NCBI GenBank assembly: GCA_030448105.1 | Contig: JAUJNP010000011.1 | Coordinates: 17,021 to 81,020, forward strand | From: Acidimicrobiales bacterium | GTDB taxonomy: Bacteria > Actinomycetota > Acidimicrobiia > Acidimicrobiales > Iamiaceae | Reading direction: 5' to 3' | DNA length: 64,000 nt | Shown here: positions 1 to 7,446 of the stretch, piece after piece | Layout of the letters: every line of letters begins with the position of its first letter | How positions within the stretch are numbered: position 1 is the first letter of the stretch | Translations under genes and position numbers: made by a program | The notes under the pieces: generated by a model | Seen by the model: only the letters and a program-made list of their open reading frames with translations | Told to the model about the DNA's origin: nothing | Databases searched by the model: none

Positions 1-560
1 CCGCCGTCCACCTCGATCTCGGTGTGGAGGCCTTGGCGCTCCACCTCGGCCCGCACCTGCTCGACCTTCGACAGCATGCGGGGGATGAGCTTCTGGCCGC
101 CGTAGCCGGGGTTGATGGTCATGACCAGAGCGAGGTCGCACGCCTCCAGAACGTCGTCGAGGCTGGCGGCCGGCGTGCTGGGGTTGACGGCCGCCCCCGC
201 CCGGCAGTCCAGCTCGCGGATGGCGGTCAGGGTGCGATGGAGGTGCGGGGAGGCCTCGTAGTGCACGGTGATGGCGTCCGCCCCCGCGTCGGCGAACGTG
301 GCCAGGTGGCGCTCGGGCTCGACGATCATGAGATGGAGCTCGAGGGGCAGGTCCGTCTCGCGGCGAAGGGACCGCACGGTGTCGGTCCCGAAGGTGAAGT
401 TGGGGACGAACACGCCGTCCATGACGTCGACGTGCAGCCGCTCGGCGCCGCTGCCCTCCAACGCGTGGACGGAGTCGGCGAGATGGCCGAAGTCGGCGGC
501 GAGCAGGCTGGGGGCGAGATGGATGGCACCCGCGCACGGCGACCAGGTGGAGCGAGGCAC
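1..560 (-). CDS. rpe: Ribulose-phosphate 3-epimerase, 3' end cut by the window
   Basis: Interconverts ribulose 5-phosphate and xylulose 5-phosphate in the cytosolic pentose phosphate pathway. The minus-strand frame reads IHLAPSLLAADFGHLADSV near the N terminus, then the family signature HVDVMDGVFVPNFTFG (metal-binding His and Asp), the HLMIVEPERHL strand, and MTINPGYGGQ, the phosphate-loop region. All lie in the order expected of a TIM-barrel epimerase. About 186 codons are visible and the C-terminal 30-40 residues lie outside the window. I chose the GTG at 560, which leaves about a dozen residues before the conserved Ile-His-Leu-Ala-Pro-Ser strand; no better start is visible. The identification is secure from several independent motifs; the start is not. 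Confidence 0.93.
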   Translation of the reverse strand, partial: MPRSTWSPCAGAIHLAPSLLAADFGHLADSVHALEGSGAERLHVDVMDGVFVPNFTFGTDTVRSLRRETDLPLELHLMIVEPERHLATFADAGADAITVHYEASPHLHRTLTAIRELDCRAGAAVNPSTPAASLDDVLEACDLALVMTINPGYGGQKLIPRMLSKVEQVRAEVERQGLHTEIEVDG

Positions 561-629
561 GGCGGCATCATGCCAGCCGCCGGTGCGGCGGGGGTCGGCC
601 GCGGTGGCCCCAGGCGACAGAGTGGTGCG

Positions 630-1037
630 GTGAACGGCGACGAGATGCGGGCGCGGGTGGCAGGAGCGAGGGTGGGCCGGCTGGCGACGGTCACCTCCGA
701 CGGCCGCCCCCACGTCGTGCCCTGCTGCTTCGCCCTCGACGGCGACACCATCTGCTCGGCCGTGGACGCCAAGCCGAAGTCCACCCTGGCCCTCCGCCGC
801 CTCGACAACCTCCGATCCAACCCCGCGGTGGCGCTCCTGGTGGATCACTACGACGATCAGGAGTGGTCGCGGCTGTGGTGGGTCCGCGTCGACGGCCGGG
901 GCCGGGTCGTGGACGAGGGCGAGGAGCGCGACGCCGCCCTGACCGTCCTCGGGGCCAAGTACCCGCAGTACCGCGAGCACCCCCCGCCGGGCCCGGTGAT
1001 CCTCGTGGAGCACCTCGAATGGCGGGCGTGGCCCTGA
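630..1037 (+). CDS. PPOX-class probable F420-dependent oxidoreductase (Rv0121 type)
   Basis: Small split-barrel flavin/F420-binding protein of the pyridoxamine-phosphate-oxidase superfamily, 135 aa, cytosolic. The hallmark ARVGRLATVTSDGRPHVVP opens the barrel. It is followed by CFALDGDTICSAVDAKPKS (cofactor phosphate-binding Lys-Ser region) and a C-terminal half with WWVRVDGRGRVV and a Tyr-Pro-Gln-Tyr segment typical of the Rv0121-like subgroup. GTG 630 is preferred over ATG 645 because it gives the short helix NGDEMRARVAGARV that normally precedes the barrel. The 3' end overlaps the start of the downstream exporter by 19 bp, so the two are probably cotranscribed. The physiological substrate cannot be predicted, and the F420 versus FMN assignment is by family only. 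Confidence 0.85.
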   Translation: MNGDEMRARVAGARVGRLATVTSDGRPHVVPCCFALDGDTICSAVDAKPKSTLALRRLDNLRSNPAVALLVDHYDDQEWSRLWWVRVDGRGRVVDEGEERDAALTVLGAKYPQYREHPPPGPVILVEHLEWRAWP

Positions 1038-1987
1038 CCGAGGCCTGCCAGGATGCGGAGGTGGCCGTCGAGGAGCGATCAGCCGGAGCACCCGTACGCC
1101 GGCGGCCGCTGGCCGGGTCGCTGGGCGTCCTGGCCGCCGTCGCCGTCTGGGGGGCGGTGGCGGTGGTGGCCAAGCTGGTGGACGACATCGACGGGTTGGT
1201 GCTCGGGTTCCACCGCCTCTGGATCGGCGCGCTGGCCACGCTCGCCGTGTTCACCGTCCGGGGCGGCAGGCTGAGCGGACGGCTGCTGCGCCTCTGCCTG
1301 CCCGGCGGGCTCGCCTTCGGGCTCGACATCGTCCTGTTCTTCAGCGCTCTCAAGCACACCACCGTGGCCAACGCCACCGTGATCGGCGCCCTCCAACCCG
1401 CCCTCGTGCTCCTGCTGGTCGGGCCCCTGTTCGGCGAGCGGGTGACCCGCCGGGCGGTGGTGTGGACGGTGGTGGCCATCGCCGGGGCGGTCATCGTCGT
1501 GTTCGGCTCGGCGGCTACGCCGGTGTGGAGCCCGGGCGGCGACCTGCTGGCCACCGGCGCCCTCTTCGCCTGGACGTGGTACTTCGTCGCGTCGAAGCAG
1601 GCACGGCGCGACCTCGAGCCGCTCGAGTTCCTCACCGGGATGACGCTGGTGGCGGCGGTGGCGGTGGCCCCGCTCGCCCTGCTCTCGGGTCAGCGGCTCG
1701 ACCCGGGCGGCGCGGTCGACTGGGCCGAGATCACCGCCCTGGCCATCGGGTCCGGCGGCTTCGGCCACCTCCTCATCAGCTGGGCCCACGACCACGTCGA
1801 GCTCTCGGCGATGTCGCTCCTGACCCTGGCCGTGCCCGTGGTGGCGGCGGTGAGCGCGGCGCTGTTCCTCGACGAGCGGATCCTGCCCCTGCAGGTCCTC
1901 GGCATGGCGGTGGTCCTCGGCGCGCTGGCCACCGTCGTGCGTCACGCCGCCGAGCCCGCCGACTCGCCGGCGAACGCTTCACGCTGA
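1019..1987 (+). CDS. EamA/DMT-family membrane transporter
   Basis: Predicted ten-helix inner-membrane exporter of the drug/metabolite transporter superfamily, about 322 aa. Two EamA repeats are visible. The first runs from GSLGVLAAVAVWGAVAVVAK to VVFGSAA, with the characteristic ANATVIGALQPALVLLL helix. The second runs from GDLLATGALFAWTWYFVASK to LGALATVVRHA, with the matching LSLLTLAVPVVAAVSAALFLDE-like helix (here MSLLTLAVPVVAAVSAALFL). ATG 1019 overlaps the preceding PPOX gene; a GTG at 1061 would be an alternative that removes a non-conserved leader. The 3' end overlaps the convergent regulator by 9 bp. EamA proteins export amino acids or other metabolites, but the substrate is unknown. 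Confidence 0.85.
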   Translation: MAGVALTEACQDAEVAVEERSAGAPVRRRPLAGSLGVLAAVAVWGAVAVVAKLVDDIDGLVLGFHRLWIGALATLAVFTVRGGRLSGRLLRLCLPGGLAFGLDIVLFFSALKHTTVANATVIGALQPALVLLLVGPLFGERVTRRAVVWTVVAIAGAVIVVFGSAATPVWSPGGDLLATGALFAWTWYFVASKQARRDLEPLEFLTGMTLVAAVAVAPLALLSGQRLDPGGAVDWAEITALAIGSGGFGHLLISWAHDHVELSAMSLLTLAVPVVAAVSAALFLDERILPLQVLGMAVVLGALATVVRHAAEPADSPANASR

Positions 1988-2797
1988 CGCGGAGGCGGGG
2001 TCGAGCTGGGCCGAGAGGGCGGCCTTGGTGGCGGCGTCGGCCGGGAAGAAGGCCTCGATGGCCAGCTCGGAGAGTGTGATGTCAAGGGCAGTGCCGAAGG
2101 TGGAGATGGTGCTGAAGAAGGCCAGCTCCCCGCCCCGCACCCGGAGCCGCAGGGGTACGAAGAGGGCCTCGGCCGGATCCATGGTGGCCGAAGTGCCGGG
2201 GTCGACCCCCGGGTACCCCCGCAGCTCGGTGTGCAGCGCGTCGACCCTCGGGTCCGGGCTGAGGGCGGTCTGGCGCTGGAGACGGGCGAGCAGGTGGGCG
2301 CTGTACTCACCCAGGTTGGCGATGCGGGGCGCCAGGCCATCGGGGTGCAGGCACACCCGCAACGCGTTCACCGGAGGCGCCAGCAGCTCGGGCGCCACCC
2401 TGTCGGTGAGGACGGCGAGCGCGGCCCCGTTGGCGGCCACCAGGTCCCACCGAGGGTCGACCACCACCGCCGGGAACGGCTGGTGGCCTTCGAGGATCCG
2501 GTCGAGGGCCTCGCGCACGGGTGCCATGGCGGCCGCGTCGAGCGGGGTCTCGGGGTGCTTGGGGGCGTAGCCGGCGGCCAACAGGAGGGCGTTGCGCTCG
2601 CGCAGCGGCACGTCGAGGTGTTCGGCGAGGTGCAGCAGCAGTTCCGGGCTGGGGCGGGAGCGCCCCGTCTCCACGAAGCTCAGGTGCCGGGCCGACACCT
2701 CGGCCTCCCCGGCCAGGTCGAGCTGGCTGAGGTGCCGGCGTTGACGCCAGTCCCGCAACAGCTCGCCCACGCCCCGCTTCGGTGCCACGACGGTCAT
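1979..2797 (-). CDS. XRE-family transcriptional regulator with MmyB-like ligand-binding domain
   Basis: DNA-binding regulator of 272 aa. Residues 8-65 form a helix-turn-helix: GELLRDWRQRRHLSQLDLAG, then EVSARHLSFVETGRSRPS, typical of Cro/CI-type HTH_3 domains. The rest matches the MmyB-like sensor domain, with PFPAVVVDPRWDLVAANGAA and a C-terminal half rich in FVPLRLRVRGGELAFFSTIS and FGTALDITLSEL, both conserved in this family. It is transcribed divergently from an NTF2-like gene 111 bp away, and the intergenic space carries a perfect inverted repeat (2835-2849) that is the obvious operator. In related actinobacteria this kind of regulator commonly sits beside an NTF2/SnoaL or oxidoreductase gene; direct repression of the neighbour is an inference. 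Confidence 0.9.
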   Translation of the reverse strand: MTVVAPKRGVGELLRDWRQRRHLSQLDLAGEAEVSARHLSFVETGRSRPSPELLLHLAEHLDVPLRERNALLLAAGYAPKHPETPLDAAAMAPVREALDRILEGHQPFPAVVVDPRWDLVAANGAALAVLTDRVAPELLAPPVNALRVCLHPDGLAPRIANLGEYSAHLLARLQRQTALSPDPRVDALHTELRGYPGVDPGTSATMDPAEALFVPLRLRVRGGELAFFSTISTFGTALDITLSELAIEAFFPADAATKAALSAQLDPASASA

Positions 2798-2834
2798 CGT
2801 CGCGGACGCTACCGGCGGCCACCGTGCCCGTCGC

Positions 2835-2849
2835 TTACCTGTCAGGTAA
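2835..2849. promoter_or_regulatory. Perfect inverted repeat, likely operator of the XRE regulator
   Basis: TTACCTG-T-CAGGTAA: two 7-bp arms around a single base, in the middle of the 111-bp divergent intergenic region between the XRE/MmyB regulator and the NTF2-like gene. It is 38 bp from the regulator start and 59 bp from the NTF2-like start. Its placement and symmetry fit a dimeric HTH protein controlling both promoters. The binding assignment is inferred from position. Confidence 0.7.
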
Positions 2850-2908
2850 TCGTCTGGCGCCTCCTCCTCGGTCACGGTGTCCACGAACCGAGCGACCAGG
2901 AGGTCACC

Positions 2909-3283
2909 ATGTCCGACACCACCACCCCGACCCTCGACACCACCGTCGACGCCTACTTCGCCATGTGGAACGAGCCCGATGCCGAGCGACGAGCCGAACT
3001 CATCGAACAGGCGTGGACGAGCGACGGGCGCTACGTCGATCCGCTCCAGGAGGCCGAGGGCCACACCGCCCTCAGCGAGATGGTCGCCGGCGTGCACGCC
3101 CAGTTCCCTGGGCACCGCTTCCGGCGGATCAGCGCCATCGACGCCCACCACGACCAGGTGCGCTTCGCGTGGGAGCTGGCCTCGCCCGACGGCACCATCA
3201 CCGTGGCCGGTCTCGACGCCGGCGAGGTCACCGCCGACGGCCGCCTGCGGCGCATCAGCGGCTTCTTCGGCGACCTCGCCTAG
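2909..3283 (+). CDS. NTF2-like / SnoaL-type small protein
   Basis: A 124-aa cone-shaped alpha+beta barrel protein of the NTF2-like superfamily. TVDAYFAMWNEPDAERRAEL is the first helix, followed by AWTSDGRYVDPLQEAEGHTA (the usual Tyr-x-Asp-Pro turn and pocket) and alternating strands to the C terminus (VRFAWELASPDG, RLRRISGFFGDLA). The start ATG has a clear AGGAGGT ribosome-binding site at 2898-2904. It is divergent from the XRE regulator and likely controlled through the repeat at 2835-2849. NTF2-like proteins act as isomerases, cyclases or small-ligand binders, so a catalytic role cannot be assigned. The stop overlaps that of the convergent monooxygenase gene by 4 bp. Confidence 0.82.
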   Translation: MSDTTTPTLDTTVDAYFAMWNEPDAERRAELIEQAWTSDGRYVDPLQEAEGHTALSEMVAGVHAQFPGHRFRRISAIDAHHDQVRFAWELASPDGTITVAGLDAGEVTADGRLRRISGFFGDLA

Positions 3284-4794
3284 CTGTCGCTCAGCGGGGC
3301 GCCGGCGCCGCGGCGGCGAAGGCCCTCGTGAGGGTCGAAGTGGTAGCTGTCGGCGTCGAAGCGGCGGGTGCGGGAGCGGAACCGGAACGTGTAGTCGGGC
3401 CACAGGGTGGTGTTCCGCCCCTTGGCGTCGAGGTACCAGCTGGCGCACCCTCCCGAGTTCCACACCGTGCGGCTGGCCTTGACCTGGATCTCGTGCCGCC
3501 AGGCGTCGAACACGGGTCCCTCGAGGTCGACGGTGGCTGCTCCCCGCTCGGCCATGGCCGCGAGGGCGTCGAGGATGTAGGTGATCTGCGCCTCGATCAT
3601 CACCACCAGCGAGGTGTGGCCGATGCCCGTGTTCGGGCCGGCCAGCATGAACAGGTTCGGGAACCCGGGCACGGTGGTGCCCAGGTACGCCTGGGCGCCG
3701 GTGGGCTCCCAGTGCTGGGCCAGGGTGCGGCCGTCGGCGCCCCGCACCCGCTCGGCCACGGGGTTGTCGGTGACCCGGAAGCCGGTGCCGAGGATGATCG
3801 TGTCGGCCGCGTGCTCCACGCCGTCGGCGGTGACCAGCCCGCTCGGCCCCACCTCCACGATCTTGTCGGTGACGACCTCGACGTTGGGCCGGCCGAGCGC
3901 GGGTAGTAGTGGTTGGACGGGACCAGGCGCTTGCAGCCGGGGTGTACTCGGGGGTCAGCGTGGCCCGCAGATCCGGGTCGGTCACCTGCTTGTCGAGATG
4001 GCCACGGGCCAGCTTCTCGACCTTGTCGAGCGCGCCGGAGTTGCGGAGCAGCCCGGTGACGAACAGCTCCCGGCTCCAGTAGACGAGGGCGCACGAAGCG
4101 CTGGGCGGCGGGCACGCCGGTACAACGCTCGCTCGGCGCGGGTGATGCGCCGGTTGCGGTGGGGGACGATCCAGGGCGGCGTGCGCTGGAACACGGTGAG
4201 GTGAGCGACCTGAGGCTGGATCTCCGGAACGAACTGGATGGCCGACGCGCCGGTGCCGATCACCGCCACCCGCTCCCCGCTCAGGTCGTGGTCGTGGTCC
4301 CAGTGGGCCGAGTGGAACATCGTGCCCTCGAAGCGATCGAGGCCGGGCAGGTCGGGCACCGCCGGCTCGGCGAGGGGCCCGTTGCCGAGGATGACGACGT
4401 CGGCGGTCAGGTGCCCCCCAGCGGTGTCGAGGGCCCACCGGCGAGCGGTGGGATCGAAGCGGGCCTCGTGCACCTCGTGCTCAAAGCGGATGTTGGCCGT
4501 CACCTCATGCTGGGCGGCGGTCCGCCGCAGGTACTCCCAGATCTCGGGTTGGGGTGAGTAGGTCTCGCTCCACTCGGGGTTGGGGGCGAAGGAGAAGGAG
4601 TAGAGGTGCGACGGCACGTCGCAGCGACAGCCCGGGTACTGGTTGTCCCGCCAGGTGCCCCCCAGGTCGTCCGCCCGCTCCAGAACCACATACTCGATGC
4701 CCGCCCGGCCCAGGGCGATGGCGGCGCCCAAGCCCGCGAAGCCGCTGCCGATGATCGCCACCCGCACGTGGTCGGGAAGCGAGGAGGAGGCCAT
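3280..4794 (-). CDS. Flavin-containing monooxygenase (Baeyer-Villiger type), four clustered indels
   Basis: NAD(P)H- and FAD-dependent oxygenase, about 506 aa when repaired. The N terminus has the FAD fold VAIIGSGFAGLGAAIALGRA, then ERADDLGGTWRDNQYPGCRC and the second Rossmann motif VAVIGTGASAIQFVPEI; the C-terminal half has TIILGTGFRVTDNP and PNTGIGHTSLV. Between about 4112 and 3900 the reading frame breaks four times: a lost dinucleotide near 4110, another near 4090 (GCGCGC read as GCGC), a lost C near 3940 and a lost C near 3905. They sum to -6, so both ends are in the same frame and conserved residues flank every break. That pattern is far more like a low-quality consensus patch than a decaying gene. 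Substrate (ketone, steroid or amine) is unknown. Convergent with the NTF2-like gene. Confidence 0.85.
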
Positions 4795-4880
4795 GGCGCG
4801 CCGCCTTCCGCCGGTGAGAGGCGCTCATCATCGCGCACGGGCGGTGCGAGGAACCCAACCGCGGGCCCCGGTTGGCGCGT

Positions 4881-4902
4881 CCCTACCGACCGGTCGGTAG
4901 GG
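4881..4902. promoter_or_regulatory. 22-bp perfect palindrome overlapping the desaturase promoter, TetR-type operator candidate
   Basis: Starts CCCTACCGAC and is perfectly self-complementary over 22 bp around its centre at 4891/4892. It ends 8 bp before the desaturase GTG and overlaps a TAGGGT hexamer (4898-4903) that would be the -10 box of a leaderless transcript. Perfect symmetry and overlap with the promoter fit repression by a TetR-like dimer. A related imperfect site lies before the SDR gene at 32502-32517. No TetR gene is present in the window. Confidence 0.65.
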
Positions 4903-4910
4903 TCACGGGG

Positions 4911-5960
4911 GTGAGCACCCGCACCCTCGAGCGCGCCCCCGACGAGCAGATCAACTGGGTCACGTCGATCCCCTTCTTCGCCGCCCACCTGCTGTGTCTG
5001 GCCGCCCTCGTCACCGGGATTAGCGCCCGGGCGCTGGTGCTGGGCGCGGTCCTCTACTTCGGGCGGATGTGGTTCATCACTGCCGGCTACCATCGCTACT
5101 TCTCCCACCGCAGCTACCGAGCGGGCCGGGTGGTGCAGTTCCTCCTCGCCTTCGGCGGCTCCTCGGCCGTCCAGAAGGGTCCCCTCTGGTGGGCGGCCCA
5201 CCATCGCGACCACCACCGCCACGCCGACACCGACGGCGACATCCACTCGCCCCGCAAGGGGTTCTGGTGGAGCCACGTCGGCTGGATCCTGAGCGACAAG
5301 CACAGCGCCGCCAACCTCGACAACGTCCGCGACCTCGCCAAGTACCCCGAGCTGCGCTTCGTGGAGCGCTTCGACTGGATCGCCCCCTGGGCCCTCGGGG
5401 TGGCGTGCTACCTGGTGGCCGGGTGGAGCGGGGTGGTGGTGGGGTTCTTCTGGTCGACGGTGCTGCTGTGGCACGGCACCTTCACGGTGAACTCGCTGGC
5501 CCACGTGATGGGGCGCCGGCGCTACGCCACCGATGACACCAGCCGCAACTCGGCCCTCATCTCCCTCTGGACCGGCGGCGAGGGGTGGCACAACAACCAC
5601 CACTACTTCCAGGCGTCGGCCCGCCAGGGCTTCTACTGGTGGGAGTACGACCCCACCTTCTACGGCCTCAAGGTGCTGAGCTGGCTCCACCTGGTGCACG
5701 ACCTGAAGACGCCGCCGGCCCGGGTGAAGGCCGCCGGGCGGGTGCGCGACGGCTCGTTCGACGTGGGGATGTTCAAGGTCCACTGGGCCAAGGCCACCGC
5801 GGCGGTGGCCGCTGCCGGCCACGGCGACCGGCCCGCTGAGGACCGCATCCACGCCAGCCGAGCCGCGGTCGAGGACTACGTGGCGTCGTCGCTGCGCTCA
5901 GCCGAGGAGCTGGCCAAGCTCTCGCGCCGGCGGGCGCGCGAGGTCAGCCTCTCGGACTGA
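4911..5960 (+). CDS. Membrane fatty-acid (stearoyl/acyl-CoA delta-9) desaturase
   Basis: Di-iron membrane enzyme that introduces a cis double bond into acyl chains, 349 aa. The three histidine boxes are all intact: HRYFSH (residues 61-66), HHRDHH (about 97-102) and HNNHH (about 226-230). Hydrophobic spans flank them (PFFAAHLLCLAALVTGI, ALVLGAVLYFGRMWFI, WALGVACYLVAGWSGVVVGF). The order matches acyl-CoA desaturases of the DesC/Ole1 family. GTG 4911 is chosen because it follows a promoter-like TAGGGT by 7 nt and removes residues encoded inside the 22-bp palindrome. The palindrome suggests repression by a lipid-sensing TetR regulator. The roughly 80-residue charged C-terminal tail is longer than in the shortest homologues and has no recognised domain. 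Confidence 0.92.
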   Translation: MSTRTLERAPDEQINWVTSIPFFAAHLLCLAALVTGISARALVLGAVLYFGRMWFITAGYHRYFSHRSYRAGRVVQFLLAFGGSSAVQKGPLWWAAHHRDHHRHADTDGDIHSPRKGFWWSHVGWILSDKHSAANLDNVRDLAKYPELRFVERFDWIAPWALGVACYLVAGWSGVVVGFFWSTVLLWHGTFTVNSLAHVMGRRRYATDDTSRNSALISLWTGGEGWHNNHHYFQASARQGFYWWEYDPTFYGLKVLSWLHLVHDLKTPPARVKAAGRVRDGSFDVGMFKVHWAKATAAVAAAGHGDRPAEDRIHASRAAVEDYVASSLRSAEELAKLSRRRAREVSLSD

Positions 5961-6267
5961 CATCGGCCCTGACCTTCACCGGGCGGCGTCGCCGTCCGGT
6001 GAGCTCGGGCGGGGGACCTTCCAGGCGGGCCGCCAGGCGCGCCCAACGGCCCGGCGGGATCGGCACCGGGCCGGGCCGCGCCCGCTTCGGCACGGCCGAC
6101 GCCAGTTCGGCGCCGGGGGGCGAAGGTGTCGTGGGCGGGGCCGGTGCCGGTGCCGGTGGCTCTACCGGGGCGGGCTCGCCGGGCAGCGGCTCGTCGAGGA
6201 GGGTGCGACCCCAGGACACGAGGTCGTCGTCGCTCCAGGCGGTGGGCAACTCGCTCCGACGAGCCAT
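5944..6267 (-). CDS. Small proline-rich hypothetical protein
   Basis: A 107-aa reading frame, MARRSELPTAWSDDDLVSWG..., with a central run rich in Pro, Ala and Glu (residues about 30-55) and a basic C-terminal third. There is no signal peptide or membrane segment, and no family is recognised. It sits 6 bp downstream of carD on the same strand, overlaps the 3' end of the desaturase gene by 17 bp, and could be cotranscribed with carD. The acidic, aromatic N terminus (WSDDDLVSWGRTLLDEPLPG) looks like real coding sequence, but composition alone could produce such a frame in this GC-rich DNA. Confidence 0.5.
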   Translation of the reverse strand: MARRSELPTAWSDDDLVSWGRTLLDEPLPGEPAPVEPPAPAPAPPTTPSPPGAELASAVPKRARPGPVPIPPGRWARLAARLEGPPPELTGRRRRPVKVRADVSPRG

Positions 6268-6273
6268 CGGTGG

Positions 6274-6753
6274 TCAGGCTAGGCCGGCGACGAGCTTGTC
6301 GAGGGCGGCTTCCTCGGTGACGTTGAGGGCGAAGCTCAACTCGGACACGAGGATGCTGCGGGCCCGCTCGAGCATCGACTTCTCGGCCGTGGAGAGCCCC
6401 TTGCCCTTCTCCCGGAGGGCAAGGTTCCGCACCACCTCGGCCACCTGGTAGACGTCGCCCGACTTCATCTTCTCCTGGTGGTTCTTGAACCGCCGGCTCC
6501 AGTTGGCCGGCTCCCGCACGTCGCGCTTGCCGATGAGCCGGAACAGGTCCTCCACGTCGGCCTCGCTGATGGGCGGGCGCATCCCGACGTCGTCAGCCTT
6601 GTCGACCGGTACCCGGAGGGTGAGGTCGCCGTGGACCATCTGGAGCACCAGGTACTCCCGCTTCTCGCCGAAGGCCTCGATCTTCTCCTTCTTCTTGACG
6701 ATCGCTGCACCGTGGTGCGGGTACACGACCCGATCACCGACCTTGAAGCTCAC
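6274..6753 (-). CDS. carD: CarD-family RNA polymerase-binding transcription regulator
   Basis: Global actinobacterial transcription factor that binds the RNA polymerase beta subunit and stabilises open promoter complexes. The 159-aa length is close to mycobacterial CarD (162 aa). The N-terminal RNAP-interaction domain reads FKVGDRVVYPHHGAAIV followed by EYLVLQMVHGDLTLRVPVD, and the C-terminal DNA-binding helical domain carries the conserved tryptophan in REPANWSRRFKNHQEKMKSG and YQVAEVVRNLALREKGKGL. The GTG at 6753 begins exactly at the conserved VSFKVGD segment and is preceded by GGGAGCGGG. Upstream in-frame codons are not conserved. Confidence 0.95.
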   Translation of the reverse strand: MSFKVGDRVVYPHHGAAIVKKKEKIEAFGEKREYLVLQMVHGDLTLRVPVDKADDVGMRPPISEADVEDLFRLIGKRDVREPANWSRRFKNHQEKMKSGDVYQVAEVVRNLALREKGKGLSTAEKSMLERARSILVSELSFALNVTEEAALDKLVAGLA

Positions 6754-6858
6754 GGACCCGCTCCCTCGTATGGACCACCGCCCGGGCGGGGACGGCCCTC
6801 CATTCTGCCAGGCGGGAGGACGGACGCCGCACACCGGCGACCGCTGCCGCGGTAGGGC

Positions 6859-7446
6859 TCAGCGGTCGGGCTCGAACACCGGCAGGTGGCGGCCGTCGCT
6901 CAGCGGCTCCCAGCGCACCCTCACCGCAAGGTCGACAGATACCTCGTCGGGCGGGCAGCCGGTCACCTCGCTCATCATGCGCACCCCTTCGGCCAGCTCC
7001 ACCAGCGCCACCGCATAGGGCGCCCGGCCGGCCATGGCCGGGTTGGCGGGCTTGGGCATCACGCTGACGGCGTAGACCACTCCCCGACCCGATGCCTCCC
7101 GCCACTCCAACTCGTCTCCCAGGCAGTGAGGGCAGAAGTCGCGGGGGAACCAGTGCGGCCGGTCACACGCCCGGCACCACGGCAGGGCGAGGCGCCGCTC
7201 GCGGCTGGCGGCCCAGAACGGCGCTCCCGCCGCCGACTCCTGCGGCTCCAGCCGTGTCCCCTCCGCTCCGCCTCCGGCGGAGCCGGCTTCGCCGATCCGG
7301 GTGCCATCCGCCCCGCTGCTCCGCCTGGCGGACTCCAGCCGTGCCCCGTTCGCTCCGCCTCCGGCGGAGCCGGCTTCGCCGATCCGGGTGTCATCCGCCC
7401 CGCTGCTCCGCCTGGCGGACTCCGCAGCGTCCGCCGCGTCGGTCAC
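6859..7446 (-). CDS. DUF35 Zn-ribbon/OB-fold protein with duplicated 29-residue N-terminal repeat
   Basis: Acyl-CoA-binding OB-fold partner protein, 195 aa. The C-terminal 125 residues hold the family core: WCRACDRPHWFPRDFCPHC, a four-cysteine zinc ribbon, then GRGVVYAVSVMPKPANP and YAVALVELAEGVRMMSEVTG, the OB fold. Proteins like this pair with thiolase-like or hydratase partners in steroid and lipid degradation (ChsH2/Ltp2-like arrangement is known). The GTG start overlaps the thiolase stop (GTGA), so the two are translationally coupled. Residues about 9-66 are two near-identical 29-aa units (SARRSSGAD-x-TRIGEAGSAGGGA), absent from normal family members. At DNA level this is an 87-bp tandem duplication that looks inserted in frame. 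Confidence 0.87.
   Translation of the reverse strand: MTDAADAAESARRSSGADDTRIGEAGSAGGGANGARLESARRSSGADGTRIGEAGSAGGGAEGTRLEPQESAAGAPFWAASRERRLALPWCRACDRPHWFPRDFCPHCLGDELEWREASGRGVVYAVSVMPKPANPAMAGRAPYAVALVELAEGVRMMSEVTGCPPDEVSVDLAVRVRWEPLSDGRHLPVFEPDR
7264..7437. repeat. 87-bp tandem duplication inside the DUF35 gene
   Basis: Two adjacent units begin CGCTCCGCCTCCGGCGGAG at 7264 and 7351 and continue almost base for base through CTCCGCCTGGCGGACTCC. The period is 87 bp (29 codons), so the reading frame is kept. Each unit holds short inverted repeats (CTCCGCC/GGCGGAG), giving it the look of a palindromic element that entered the 5' end of the coding region and then duplicated. Confidence 0.85.

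Noticed and set aside
3280-4794. Monooxygenase as a true pseudogene
   Set aside because: Four indels sum to -6 and the flanking residues are fully conserved; decay would not return to the same frame with no other damage.
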